DNA from: Lentinus brumalis | Taxonomy: Eukaryota > Basidiomycota > Agaricomycetes > Polyporales > Polyporaceae | Length of the DNA stretch: 64,000 nt | Assembly (NCBI GenBank): GCA_001792895.1 | Contig: MARA01000062.1 | Span: forward strand, 99,356-163,355 | Direction: 5' to 3' | Shown here: piece by piece, positions 54,880-64,000 of the stretch | How the letters are laid out: every line of letters starts with the position of its first letter | Numbering within the stretch: position 1 is the stretch's first letter | The notes under the pieces: model-generated | Seen by the model: the letters and a program-made list of their open reading frames with translations, nothing else | Told to the model about the DNA's origin: nothing | Database searches by the model: none | Made by a program: the position numbers and the translations under genes

Positions 54880-56194
54880 AAAAGTGATTTCTTAAATTGG
54901 TTTTCGGGTTTTACAGACGCTGAAGGTCATTTTAGTATAGTTATACATAGAAATAGAGACGTGGGATTTAGATTTGTAATAGTATTGCATTCGGATGACA
55001 TAGAAGTATTAAAATATATTAAATCTTAATTAAGTTCTTTAGTTTGTAAAGAAGTAGGTATTATTCATAGATCTAAAACTAAAAATTTAGTGTCATATAC
55101 TATTCAAAATTTTGATATAATTAAAGAATTTATTATACCTATTTTTAATACTTATACTTTAAGAACAGCTAAGTACTTAGATTTTAAAGATTGGGAAAAG
55201 GGTGTATTTTTAAAAGTTAATTCAAATTTATCAGATGATACTTTAACACAAATATTAACACTTAAAGAAGGGATGAATAGAGGTAGAACTTTAGTAAATA
55301 ATGATCATTTACCAGATCACTGTGTTAATCCGCCCCTTCGGGGGGTTAATAGGATTTTGTGAAGGAGATGCATCTTTCTTTTTTACAAAGTCTTATTTAT
55401 ATCCTAGATTTTCTATTACTCAAAATAATAAAAGTATTAAAATTATGAAACTTATAAGTAATTTCTTCTTGAATTTACCTGTAAATCAGCCTAATCACAT
55501 TTTCCACGTCGAGGGTTTTTTAAAATAAAAATTTAAAACTTAAAAAATATAAGTTATAAAATAATGATTTTTTAATTAATTTTAGAAATAAAATAGATTT
55601 AGTTTTTCAATAATAGATATATTTATTTATAAAATTTTACCTTTTTTTAAAGTAATAAAATTTTTAGTTGGAAAGGTTTAGATTTTCTAATTTGGTCTAT
55701 ATTACTAAAATTGAGATATTTAGGTTATCACAATGCTGGTTCTATAAAATCGGTATTGCTAGAACTAGTTGAAAATATGGATAAAGCTAGATATTTAAAT
55801 CAAAACTATATGCTACAAACGGCTGAATTAATAGATAAAATAAATAAATTCATTAATACTTTTCCTTTAGCCGACCAGCCGACCAGCCGACCAGCCGACC
55901 TCGGGGAGGAGGGGAGGAGGGGTGGAGGGTGGAGAAATAAATATTTTAAATTAGTTAAACCTTTAACTATTACTGTTAAATATTCTATATTTGAAAATGA
56001 CCCGCCCTAAAAAAATTTTTTATGTTTACGAAAAAAATAATTTATTTAAAGGTTCACCATTTTCTACCATAAGATCTGTAGCACAAGCTATTAATTCTAT
56101 GCCAAGTAAAATAAAAATTAAAAAATTATTAGATACTAACAAATTATTTAAAAATAGGTATAAATTTTTTTCTAAACCTTTAAATAATACTTAA
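54880..56194 (+). pseudogene. Broken LAGLIDADG endonuclease with NUMOD1-like tail, right copy
   Basis: Twin of 7826-9145 with the same main breaks: [16 protein letters not shown], a TAA after KYIKS, a shifted second motif GGLIGFCEGDASFFF, a GC cluster at 55869-55934 and a tail YVYEKNNLFKGSPFSTIRS (55991-56194). That both copies share these stops indicates genuine decay before the duplication. Confidence 0.75.
55869..55934. repeat. GC cluster with four GCCGACCA units, right copy
   Basis: Mirror of 8086-8151: tandem CCGACCAG units followed by G-rich GAGGAGGGGAGGAGGGGTGG. In the host frame it reads as ADQPTSRPADLGEEGRR. Confidence 0.75.
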
Positions 56195-56980
56195 TATTTA
56201 ATTAATTAATTTACTACTTAAAGTTTACTTTTTTTTTTGCCTATAATTTATAACAGTTTTATTTTAGGGTTTAATAGAGAGAAAAGTAAAAATAGTTGAA
56301 TTAAATATTTATTCTTTTAAGAATAAAAATAAAAAATGAAAGATGTAATGGTTCTTATAAATCAGAAATAAAAAAAATCTATAATAGTCTTATTTTAATA
56401 AGCTGAACATGAGGGTATAGATTAAAAAAAAATATTTACATGGCTTAATTAAAATTTTATAATTAGCTAAAAACTCTAGATTTATTTTATCAAACCGGGT
56501 ATTTTAAAATACTCTAGGTTATATTTATTTTTAAATTATATAGAATATCTAATAATTACCTTTGCTACTACATGCTTTAGTCTAGTAAGAAAGATAGGTA
56601 TTATATTTGTTTTAGAAAAGATCGAAGATATAAATATATATAAAGGGGAGTAATTAAAAAAAATTTTTTTTTTAAGAATAATGATACCGTCTAAGTTATA
56701 AATGAAAAATAATAAATAAATAATAAGATAAATAATTAGTTATGGCTAGTAAAATAAGTAGGCAAATAAAAACTAAATAACTTGATTTATTAAAATATAA
56801 AAACCTAGTTTAATATATATTATATTGTGACACTAGAAAAAACTAACCTTATTTTGTTTTAAGGTGGTCAAACCATAAAACAAAAAGTCATACCCCCAAA
56901 TAATAAAACTAGAAGCCCTATTGACAAAGCTGTTTCCGGCTTCCAAACGGTTCCTACTCTATCTAACGGTTACTAATAGC
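56195..56980. other. AT-rich spacer, right copy
   Basis: Mirror of 7039-7825. No gene visible apart from the short remnant tail of the chimeric ORF (about 56830-56980, minus strand). Confidence 0.45.
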
Positions 56981-57547
56981 CTATTCTTTGTCGTCTTTAA
57001 TATCCTGTACCAAATATTTTAAAGCTAAAAAACTAATAACCAACCTATAAAATAAAAATAAAAAAGCTATAGTAAACACGGAATAATAATAATATGTATT
57101 TATTAAATTTGAAGCTAAACCGCTTAATGCTATATAAACACAAATATAACCAGTTGTTTTAAATATTGTTATAGGTATAGAATTATCTAACTTTGATAGA
57201 GATTTAGGTAAGACCGGTGATCATAAACCTTCTTTAAGAGATGTAAAAATTAAAGACAGTAGAGTATTCTTATTATTTTTTGTTTTAAAAAAAAAAGAAG
57301 AAAGCAATAGCATATTATAATTTAACTCATTTAAAGATGGTTGTATAATTGTTACTTGGAATAATCCACTATATACACCTATACCTGATCCAATTGACTG
57401 AATATAGAAAGCATTTAAAGCTAATGCTCCGGCATAGATAAATATTATAGAAGATATTCTTACATATAAGATTGATCTTATATTTTGATTGATTGAAGGA
57501 AGGGCAATTGCCACTATTAAAATTAAAAATAAAATGAATAAAATCAT
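56981..57547 (-). CDS. Chimeric nad2-start ORF, right copy
   Basis: 188 residues in code 4, same as 6472-7038: nad2-derived N-terminus to GLFQVT, then KTKNNKNTLLSLIFTSLKEGL, a TGA, SPVLPKSL and hydrophobic segments. Open in both arms although neighbouring relics are full of stops. Confidence 0.6.
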
Positions 57548-57756
57548 GCTCTTTTAAAGAAATTTATATAAAAAAAAAAATCTATCCACTTAGAAAAAAT
57601 TTAGATAATACAAAATTATGATATAATAGTAAATAATATTATAAATATAAGGGGTTATTATTAAATTAATTTTAATCTTTCTTTATCCTTAGATAAATAA
57701 CTGTTTATTAAGTAAGTATCTTTATTAAGCCAGTAAGATTTTATTTTAGGTATTAA

Positions 57757-58817
57757 TACTGTATTAAAAGTTTTTTTTTTCTTTACCTTTATAGATATCT
57801 TTACTTTCTAATATATATTCTATTATATTTTTCCATTTAAAATAATTAATAGAATGTACTCCTAGTGTAGGATAAGATTCAAATAAAGGTATAATAACTT
57901 TTATTAAATCCTTCTTACTTGCAACTCTATAATTTATTTCATCTGGTCTAGTCTTGCTACTTCCTAGATACCCAACTTTAAATTTTTTTAAAAATGGACT
58001 CTAATAATAGTTTATTATGAATATGTTGACTTATTAAAAAAACTGTTTGGCCAAATCCTGTTTGAAAACTATTAGGACCTGTAACTACTGAAAAAGAACC
58101 ATCTCCTTATACAAAACCTGCAATGTAGTGACCATCAATATTACTAAGATGTTCCTCAGGTAATTTATATTCTAATTTAAGGTTATTAAGTTTAGATTTT
58201 CTCTCTCTCATTCTTTCTATTAAAGAAATTCTAGAATTTAAATCTTTATTTAATATAAAATCTTTAAACCCATCTCTCCAATTTACATAATCATAGTACT
58301 TTGTACCCTTTAAAGAGTAAGAATCAAATAAAGGTAAAATTTTGTTTTCTATCACTTCTTGACTTGAGATTTCTAAAGTAAAAACTTCAGTTTCTCTGCT
58401 TAAAAAATAGAACCGGATCCAAAATAGTTTCTAATAGCACATAATAATACTATGTCTAAATATTTAGAACTTAATCTAAATCTAAACTAAGGTAATATTT
58501 TGGGATTTTTGTTTATAATTATATCAAAATTACCCTCTGCCTCTGTAAAACCTACAATAAACCAAGGAGAAAAAGAATATGTAGAATTTAATAGTTATAC
58601 TGGTAATTTAATTTCTTTATAATTATCCAATATTTCCTTACTATTAATAATCATAGGTTTTAAATTATTATTTGTCCTTCCCATAGTAGAAAATTGTAAA
58701 AGTTGTAATCTAGAAGTATTAAATTTAGTTCTATTTTGATGATAAATTGTATTTTGCCATAAAAAAGGTTTAAAATTTAAAGGGGTTACTATATTAGTAT
58801 AATTTAATAAATTATCC
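57757..58817 (-). pseudogene. Decayed double-LAGLIDADG endonuclease, right copy
   Basis: Mirror of 5200-6260 with the same stops in the first half and inside the second motif (IAGFV, TAA, GDGSFSV). The longest open piece is 58107-58355. Lies between atp6 and the chimeric ORF. Confidence 0.76.
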
Positions 58818-58881
58818 CCTATAACTCTTATTTTATTTTTAGAGTTAAAAATAAATAAATAGTAAAAATACAGTATTATAA

Positions 58882-59655
58882 TTAATGCAAATATATTACA
58901 TCTTTAATATAAGAACAAGTTAAAATTGTAAATACATAAGCTTGAATTACAGATACCGCTAATTCTAGTCCACATATAGCCAAGAATAAAGAAAATGGTA
59001 TTAAAGTAATTATAGCGGCTAGCACTCCAGCACTAAACATTTTATATAAAAATGTAGATAATATTTTCATTAAAGTATGTCCTGCTACTACGTTAGCAAA
59101 TAATCTGATTCCTAAAGAGAAAGCTCTAGCTAAATAACTAGTTAATTCAATTAATACTAATAAAGGAACTAAAGCTAAAGGTGTACCAGAAGGCACAAAG
59201 TATGCAAAGAAATGTAATCTATGAATACTTAAACCTAAAATAGTTACTGCTATTAATATAGTAAAAGATAAACCAATACTTACTATAATAGAAGTAGTAA
59301 TTGTAAATGAATATGGGATATTACCTGTTAAATTAGCTATTAAAATGAAAAAGAATATAGAATAAATAAATGGTAAATAAATTTCTTTACCTAATTGTTC
59401 TCTTACCATAGAGTGGATACTAGCATATAGACTTTCTAATGCTATAGACCATTTACTTGGCACTAATTTAATTTCATTATTACCTGCATAGTGTATTCCA
59501 ACTATTAATAATAATACTAAGATAGAATATAATCCTAAGTTAGTTAAAGTTATATTTAAATAACCTAAAATAGGTGCATTTATACCTATTAAATTTGTAA
59601 CTTCGAATTGTTCTAAAGGTGAATTTACAAATGTTAAATTTGAATTAATAAACAT
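58882..59655 (-). CDS. atp6: ATP synthase F0 subunit a, right copy
   Basis: 257 residues identical to 4362-5135, with the channel-arginine helix LARAFSLGIRLFANVVAGHT. Intact although nearby tRNAs of this arm carry deletions. Confidence 0.97.
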   Translation of the reverse strand: MFINSNLTFVNSPLEQFEVTNLIGINAPILGYLNITLTNLGLYSILVLLLIVGIHYAGNNEIKLVPSKWSIALESLYASIHSMVREQLGKEIYLPFIYSIFFFILIANLTGNIPYSFTITTSIIVSIGLSFTILIAVTILGLSIHRLHFFAYFVPSGTPLALVPLLVLIELTSYLARAFSLGIRLFANVVAGHTLMKILSTFLYKMFSAGVLAAIITLIPFSLFLAICGLELAVSVIQAYVFTILTCSYIKDVIYLH

Positions 59656-60006
59656 TTTTTTTTATATTTTTTTTATTAGATATGTTATATAATATATAAA
59701 AATTAATAAATTTTTATTACATTTTTATAATATACATATATAAGCTTTTTTTTATTTGGAAAGATACTTTTATTAAAAAATTACAGTCTAGAAATAAATG
59801 ACGGACTACTTATTTTTAATTGGTTTAGAAAAAAAAATAAAAACAAAAATTTTTTGTTTACAAGCTACAATAATATAAAGATATAAAATTTAAGTTTTAA
59901 AAACTAAAACTTAAAAATAAGTTTAGTGGCCTTGAAAGGTATTTTAAAATATAGGGTTAAAAGGGTTTACAAAGTATACAACAACAAAAAAAAAATTTTG
60001 TTTTTA

Positions 60007-60077
60007 CGAGCCCTTCCAGATTCGAACTGGGACACCTAATCGACAATTAGGTACTCTACCAATTAAGCTAAGGGCCT
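60007..60077 (-). tRNA. trnD: tRNA-Asp (GUC), right copy, slightly damaged
   Basis: Anticodon loop TTGTCGA as in 3931-4002, but one C is missing from the acceptor strand and two bases from the variable region. Confidence 0.7.
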
Positions 60078-60134
60078 TCATTTTTATTTAAAAGAGTATT
60101 TTTTTTTTTTTTATATAATCTCCTATACTTATTT

Positions 60135-60206
60135 AAGAGCGTAGTATCAATCGGTTAGTATGACGATCTCCAAATCATCGGTAGGTGTTCGAATCACCTC
60201 GCTCTT
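60135..60206 (+). tRNA. trnW: tRNA-Trp (CCA), right copy, one base short
   Basis: Same as 3799-3871 but the anticodon loop has one A fewer (CTCCAA), most likely a homopolymer error or a damaged copy. Confidence 0.7.
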
Positions 60207-60295
60207 GTTTATAAGTCCTTGTAGCCTTTAGCTAACTAAAAACTAAAAAAATGGGAAGAAATAACTTTAATGTTAAAAAAATGCACTATATTTTA

Positions 60296-60364
60296 TACGA
60301 GTAATCAGATTCGAACTGATGATAACTACTTGGAAGGTAGAAGTTATACCAACTTAACTATACG
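60296..60364 (-). tRNA. trnG: tRNA-Gly (UCC), right copy, damaged acceptor
   Basis: As 3634-3704, but the 5' strand reads ACGTATAG instead of ACGAGTATAG, so the acceptor stem cannot pair fully. Confidence 0.65.
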
Positions 60365-60439
60365 TTTTTTTTAATGATTCTTTTATTAAAAATTACATAC
60401 TAAACATATAATAATTTAAAGATAGTGGTTTAGGATATT

Positions 60440-61700
60440 TTTTTAATCAACAAGATAAGCTTAATGTTTGTATACTCTCATTAAAACAAAGAAATTTATT
60501 TATATAAAAGGTCTATTTTTTTTTTTAATAAAACACTTTAGTTGAAATATCTATTGAGATTAAATCTATTTTTAATAATAGTTAATTACTTAAATCATAT
60601 TTACTTTTAATAAGGGTAAATATAATTTACATTTTAGATATTAATTTTTAATGTATTTCTTCTTCCTTAAAAATAAGGTAAATCATTTAATGTTGGAGAT
60701 AAATCTTTTTTTTTTTAACAGAATTGCTAAAGAAGGTAATATATAACAAATATAACGGTATCATTTTAAATACTTTGAAGGTATCACCTTAGATGAATAT
60801 ATCAAATAAGCTAAATAATTTACACAATACAAATGCACATTAAAGAGCAAACTATTAAATACTGTTCACAAGATTGTATTACTTTATATTTAGTATTAGA
60901 AATTTTCTTCTAGAAGAACTATTAAGCTACTAGAGTTATTGGGGTAATTATGCCAGCACCTACCAAGTTTAGCTTTTACAAATTATAGAAAAAAAATTAT
61001 ATGCTCGAAGATCAAAATATTCCTTGTTTTAAAGGTAAAGTCTATAAATAGATTAAACAGGGATATAGTTGAGGTGCAGTTGATTTATATTCTATAAGGA
61101 TAAAAAGTATATAGATAAGTTGTTAATTCAATATATCCTACTATTATAATAAATAAACCATACCCTGTTGATCAACCTCCTATATTGAAAGTTGAAGAAT
61201 CACAAATCATTAACAACCTTTACAATAAAACTAAATTTAGTTTAATTGAAGCAGATGGTTTAAGTTCCGATAATATTAATGCTCCTTTTTTTTTCTTACT
61301 AAATAAAAAAAAAGTAGAGGTGTTAATAAACTATTGCTCCAGCAGAACAATGGAATTAAATTTTATTTTCCTATTTATTTTTTAAGAGCTATGGTATTTA
61401 AAAAAAATTAAATTTAATTTAAATTTAGATTATATGTTGGTTTTTATTAAGATTAAAAAATAAACCCAGTGCTTATATCCTCAGTAAATTAAAGTTGTAT
61501 TGTAATTATGTATGGTCCAAATTTATATACACCTGCTATTATGGATAGTGTTGCAGTTATTTATCGGAACAAATTACCATTACATATAATCTTCCATTAA
61601 AAAAGGGTAAAGAATTAGTTTCAATATTCAACTACTAAATAAATATTAATAAAGAACCTAATACTGTAACTTTTTTTTCTATTGCTTCTGCTTACAGCTA
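60440..61700 (+). pseudogene. dpo: Decayed linear-plasmid DNA polymerase (dpo), right copy
   Basis: Fragments in order: KSFNVGDKS, GITLDEYIK, YCSQDCITLYLVLEIFF, LPSLAF, DQNIPCFKGKVYK and GYSWGAVDLY, VNSIYPTIIINKPYPVDQP (motif A region) and, in the frame 61185-61385, EADGLSSDNINAPFFFLL. The order matches exonuclease-to-palm of protein-primed family-B polymerases of fungal mitochondrial plasmids. Stops and frameshifts throughout; catalytic Asp of motif A absent. Not functional. Confidence 0.78.
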
Positions 61701-61823
61701 GTAAAAAAGTATTTAAGATTTAATTAAAAAGGGGAATATGTATATTATTCTTATTATTATAGCATTAATTTAAATAAACTTTTATGTTTAAATAGATTAA
61801 ATTAAAACACTTATAATATTTTA

Positions 61824-62089
61824 TTAATAAAAATATGTAAAAAATAAAATATGTATAGCTATAATTAACAAAAAGCATATCATAAAAGAAATAAACTGAA
61901 CAAACAAATATAATATATTATTAGGTTTAGAATCTAACTTTTTATTAGAACCTAGAATTAGAGCTACTACTAAAATTTCTATTAGTTAGAAAATTTTTTT
62001 TTCAATTTATTTGAAAAAAATAAACTTTCTACAACAGGGTTAATAATTTATTAGAATTAATGGGTAAAAAAGATTGATTATTTTTCATA
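61824..62089 (-). pseudogene. Chimeric rps3-start ORF, right copy with indels
   Basis: Counterpart of 1871-2143. The rps3-derived start MKNNQSFLPIN and the hydrophobic C-terminus are recognisable, but small length differences (for example in a T run near 61990) break the frame. Confidence 0.6.
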
Positions 62090-62377
62090 CGAATATAATT
62101 TAAAATTTAAAATGTTTTAAGAAGCTATAAAAATATAGCTACTTTATTTATCCATTGTATTTATAGTAATATACATGCGTTTTACCTCTTCAAGATTAGA
62201 AGAGAAAATATAATGTTTAATATAAAGGATACATTTATATTTAATAAATAAAGTATTAAGCTAATATAGTTAAAATAGCAAGAATATTACAAATAAATAA
62301 ATATTGTATCCTTAAATATAATTAATTCTGATTAGCTTTAAAGTAAAAAAGTAGAGGGTATAATAAAGATAATTCTA

Positions 62378-62473
62378 TTAAGCAGCAATCCATGCTAAAT
62401 AATCTTGAATAGATACAGCTTCTATAGCTATTGGCATAAATCCGTGGTACACACCACAAATTTCAGAACATTG
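62378..62473 (-). pseudogene. cox2: Orphan cox2 last exon, right-edge copy
   Basis: 96 nt matching cox2 exon 6 with three bases missing near the 3' end (AWI-DAA region). [12 protein letters not shown] is intact. No other cox2 exon is linked to it. Confidence 0.8.
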
Positions 62474-62755
62474 CGAATCTACATTTATTTTAATGTAATT
62501 AATAAAAAAAATTTTTATTATACTAGTAATAGTTAAAAATTTATAATGTTATTTATAGTAAAAAAAAAAATAGTCTTTATATTTTTTTCCGTCTTTTAAA
62601 CGAAGATATAAAGTTTTCCTATCTAATTTAATATTTAAAGTATTAAAGTATTGTAATACTTTCAAACTCTTTCACCTCCCGAGTCGGGTCTCCTTTGACT
62701 AATATAGGTTTATTTTTCCTATTAACTTTTAATGGTTCTAAGTCTGGATCAACTT

Positions 62756-63863
62756 TTATTTTTTATATTCCTCAATAATTAATCCTAATTCTTCAAAATT
62801 ATCAAGAAGTACTTTATCTGAGTATTTACATAAGAAATTATGAAACACTTTTTTATTTTTATATATTTAGTAAGAGTGGTTCTTTAATAGTTAAACCTAA
62901 TTTTCTTAAATATTCAATACAAGACGTTAAAGAATCAAATTTTAAAGGTTGGCCATTAGATTCTACAAATCTATTACCTTCTTTAATTTCTAATTCTACT
63001 GGAATACTTCTACGAGTTCCTAATGTGTACATATCTTTCTTTCTTTTTCCATTATATCTAATAATGTATTTACCCCGCTTCGCGGGCTTGCAACAGCAGT
63101 AGGTATAGGATAGCTAAAAAGTAAGAATTTATTAAGATAAGGTCTTTTAGAATCTACATAAGTTTACTAGTTTTAGTATGTTTAAAACTCTTTTTAATTC
63201 AATACTAGATTGATAATAAAGAGTACTACATGTTAAATCATAAACATATACAGCATCACCTTTTGATGATCCTGCATTAATAACTCTTAATGTATTTAAG
63301 TTGAATTTTATTTAATAAATAATACTGTTAATATTAAAGCGTCTTGATTACTAAAAATATTACTATCTAATTTAAATATTTTTAAGCTAAAAGCTTTTAG
63401 CCCTTCTTTGTGAAGTAAAGGTAAAAATTACTAAAGGGAATAAAATAATATTCCATTTACGTCTTAGTAAATTAGATGAACTACATATTTTTTACCTGTT
63501 TTTATGTGTAAAGATAATACACCAGAGAAACCTTTATATTTAGACTTACTGTTAATTGAGCTAATAGTTGATATTTTCAGGTGTAGAGATAGGAAGATCC
63601 AAATCAAACCTTTAACTTTATTTTCTTTAATTTCGAGTCAGTTACTGATAAATTTGATTTAATAATATTTTATTGATAATTAATAAGTGTAGGTTTTCCA
63701 CTAATATGTTCTAACGCTATATAATTATGTGCAAAGATCTAATTGAACTGAAAGATCTATTTAAACTAAAATTTAGGTAAAGATATAGCAGAAATAAACT
63801 TAATTCAATACGGTTAACAAATATGAAATGATATTAAAACCACTACTACTAATTGTATCGCAT
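62756..63863 (-). pseudogene. Frameshifted GIY-YIG endonuclease, right-edge copy
   Basis: Third copy of the cox2 intron 5 HEG (15-1184, 48475-49644). It carries many single-base indels, among others at the start (ATGCGATAC for ATGCATGATAC), near 62860, 63175, 63310 and 63440, and is about 60 bp shorter. The dense, scattered, mostly homopolymer changes look like unpolished read sequence. Confidence 0.82.
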
Positions 63864-64000
63864 ATACTACAATAGTCTTTCAAATGAAAGACAAGTCATT
63901 TAGCCCTCCGGGGGGGTAATACTAAGATTCCATTTACATAAAATAAGTTTAAGCAAACTATTGTAGATAACCCTAAATATAATTAACGAATTAATATATA

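Larger units (their letters stand above)
50066..63877. repeat. Outer inverted repeat, right copy
   Basis: Inverted copy of 1-13959. It starts in the leader between cox2 exon 6 and rps3 and runs outward to a copy of the cox2 intron 5 HEG. Sequence quality falls toward the right edge: the last GIY-YIG copy carries many frameshifts and the three tRNAs at 60007-60364 have lost bases. Bases 63878-64000 continue into cox2 intron 5 sequence (compare 48340-48460) that the left edge does not reach, so the two window ends would face each other as a second fold. Confidence 0.92.

Overview
The window is fungal mitochondrial DNA, most likely from a basidiomycete. It is very AT-rich and carries respiratory-chain genes (atp6, atp8, nad2, nad3, nad4, nad6, cob, cox1, cox2), a free-standing rps3, mitochondrial tRNAs, and many group I introns with LAGLIDADG or GIY-YIG homing endonuclease genes (HEGs). 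UGA is read as tryptophan in several intron reading frames (code 4). The lineage is inferred from the free-standing rps3, the adjacent nad2-nad3 pair and the linear-plasmid remnant; no species is claimed. No rRNA gene, cox3, nad1, nad4L, nad5 or atp9 is present.

Layout: the window is almost two inverted halves. An outer inverted repeat (1-13959 against 50066-63877) holds a cox2 3' exon copy, a chimeric rps3-start ORF, a decayed plasmid DNA polymerase gene, trnG, trnW, trnD, atp6, a nad2-start chimeric ORF, HEG remnants, nad3, nad2, trnS, atp8, nad6 and rps3. An inner palindrome (21056-31251 against 31552-41763, loop about 300 bp) holds all but the 5' part of cob with its intron HEGs, trnP, trnN and the 5' end of cox2. 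Only two stretches differ between the halves. At 13960-21055 lie eight tRNAs, nad4, the 3' end of cox1 and a chimeric ORF under a copied cox2 leader. At 41764-50065 lies the rest of a complete six-exon cox2 with five introns. cob lacks its 5' exon(s) because the palindrome folds inside a cob intron, and cox1 has only its last two exons.

The two copies of each arm differ mostly by single-base, often homopolymer, indels that break an ORF in one copy and not the other. The extreme right end is the most damaged. Either this is a genuine inverted-repeat mitochondrial genome or rearrangement, or much of the symmetry comes from long-read fold-back or assembly and under-polished sequence.

The most interesting content is accessory: three ORFs each built from the start or leader of a respiratory or ribosomal gene (rps3, nad2, cox2) joined to unrelated membrane-protein sequence; an integrated linear-plasmid type-B DNA polymerase remnant inside the long inverted repeats; GC-rich mobile clusters inserted into HEG frames; and UGA-Trp codons beside a tRNA-Trp with a CCA anticodon. 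The core genes encode subunits of complexes I, III, IV and V of the inner membrane plus one small-subunit ribosomal protein. The introns and HEGs are selfish elements layered on them.
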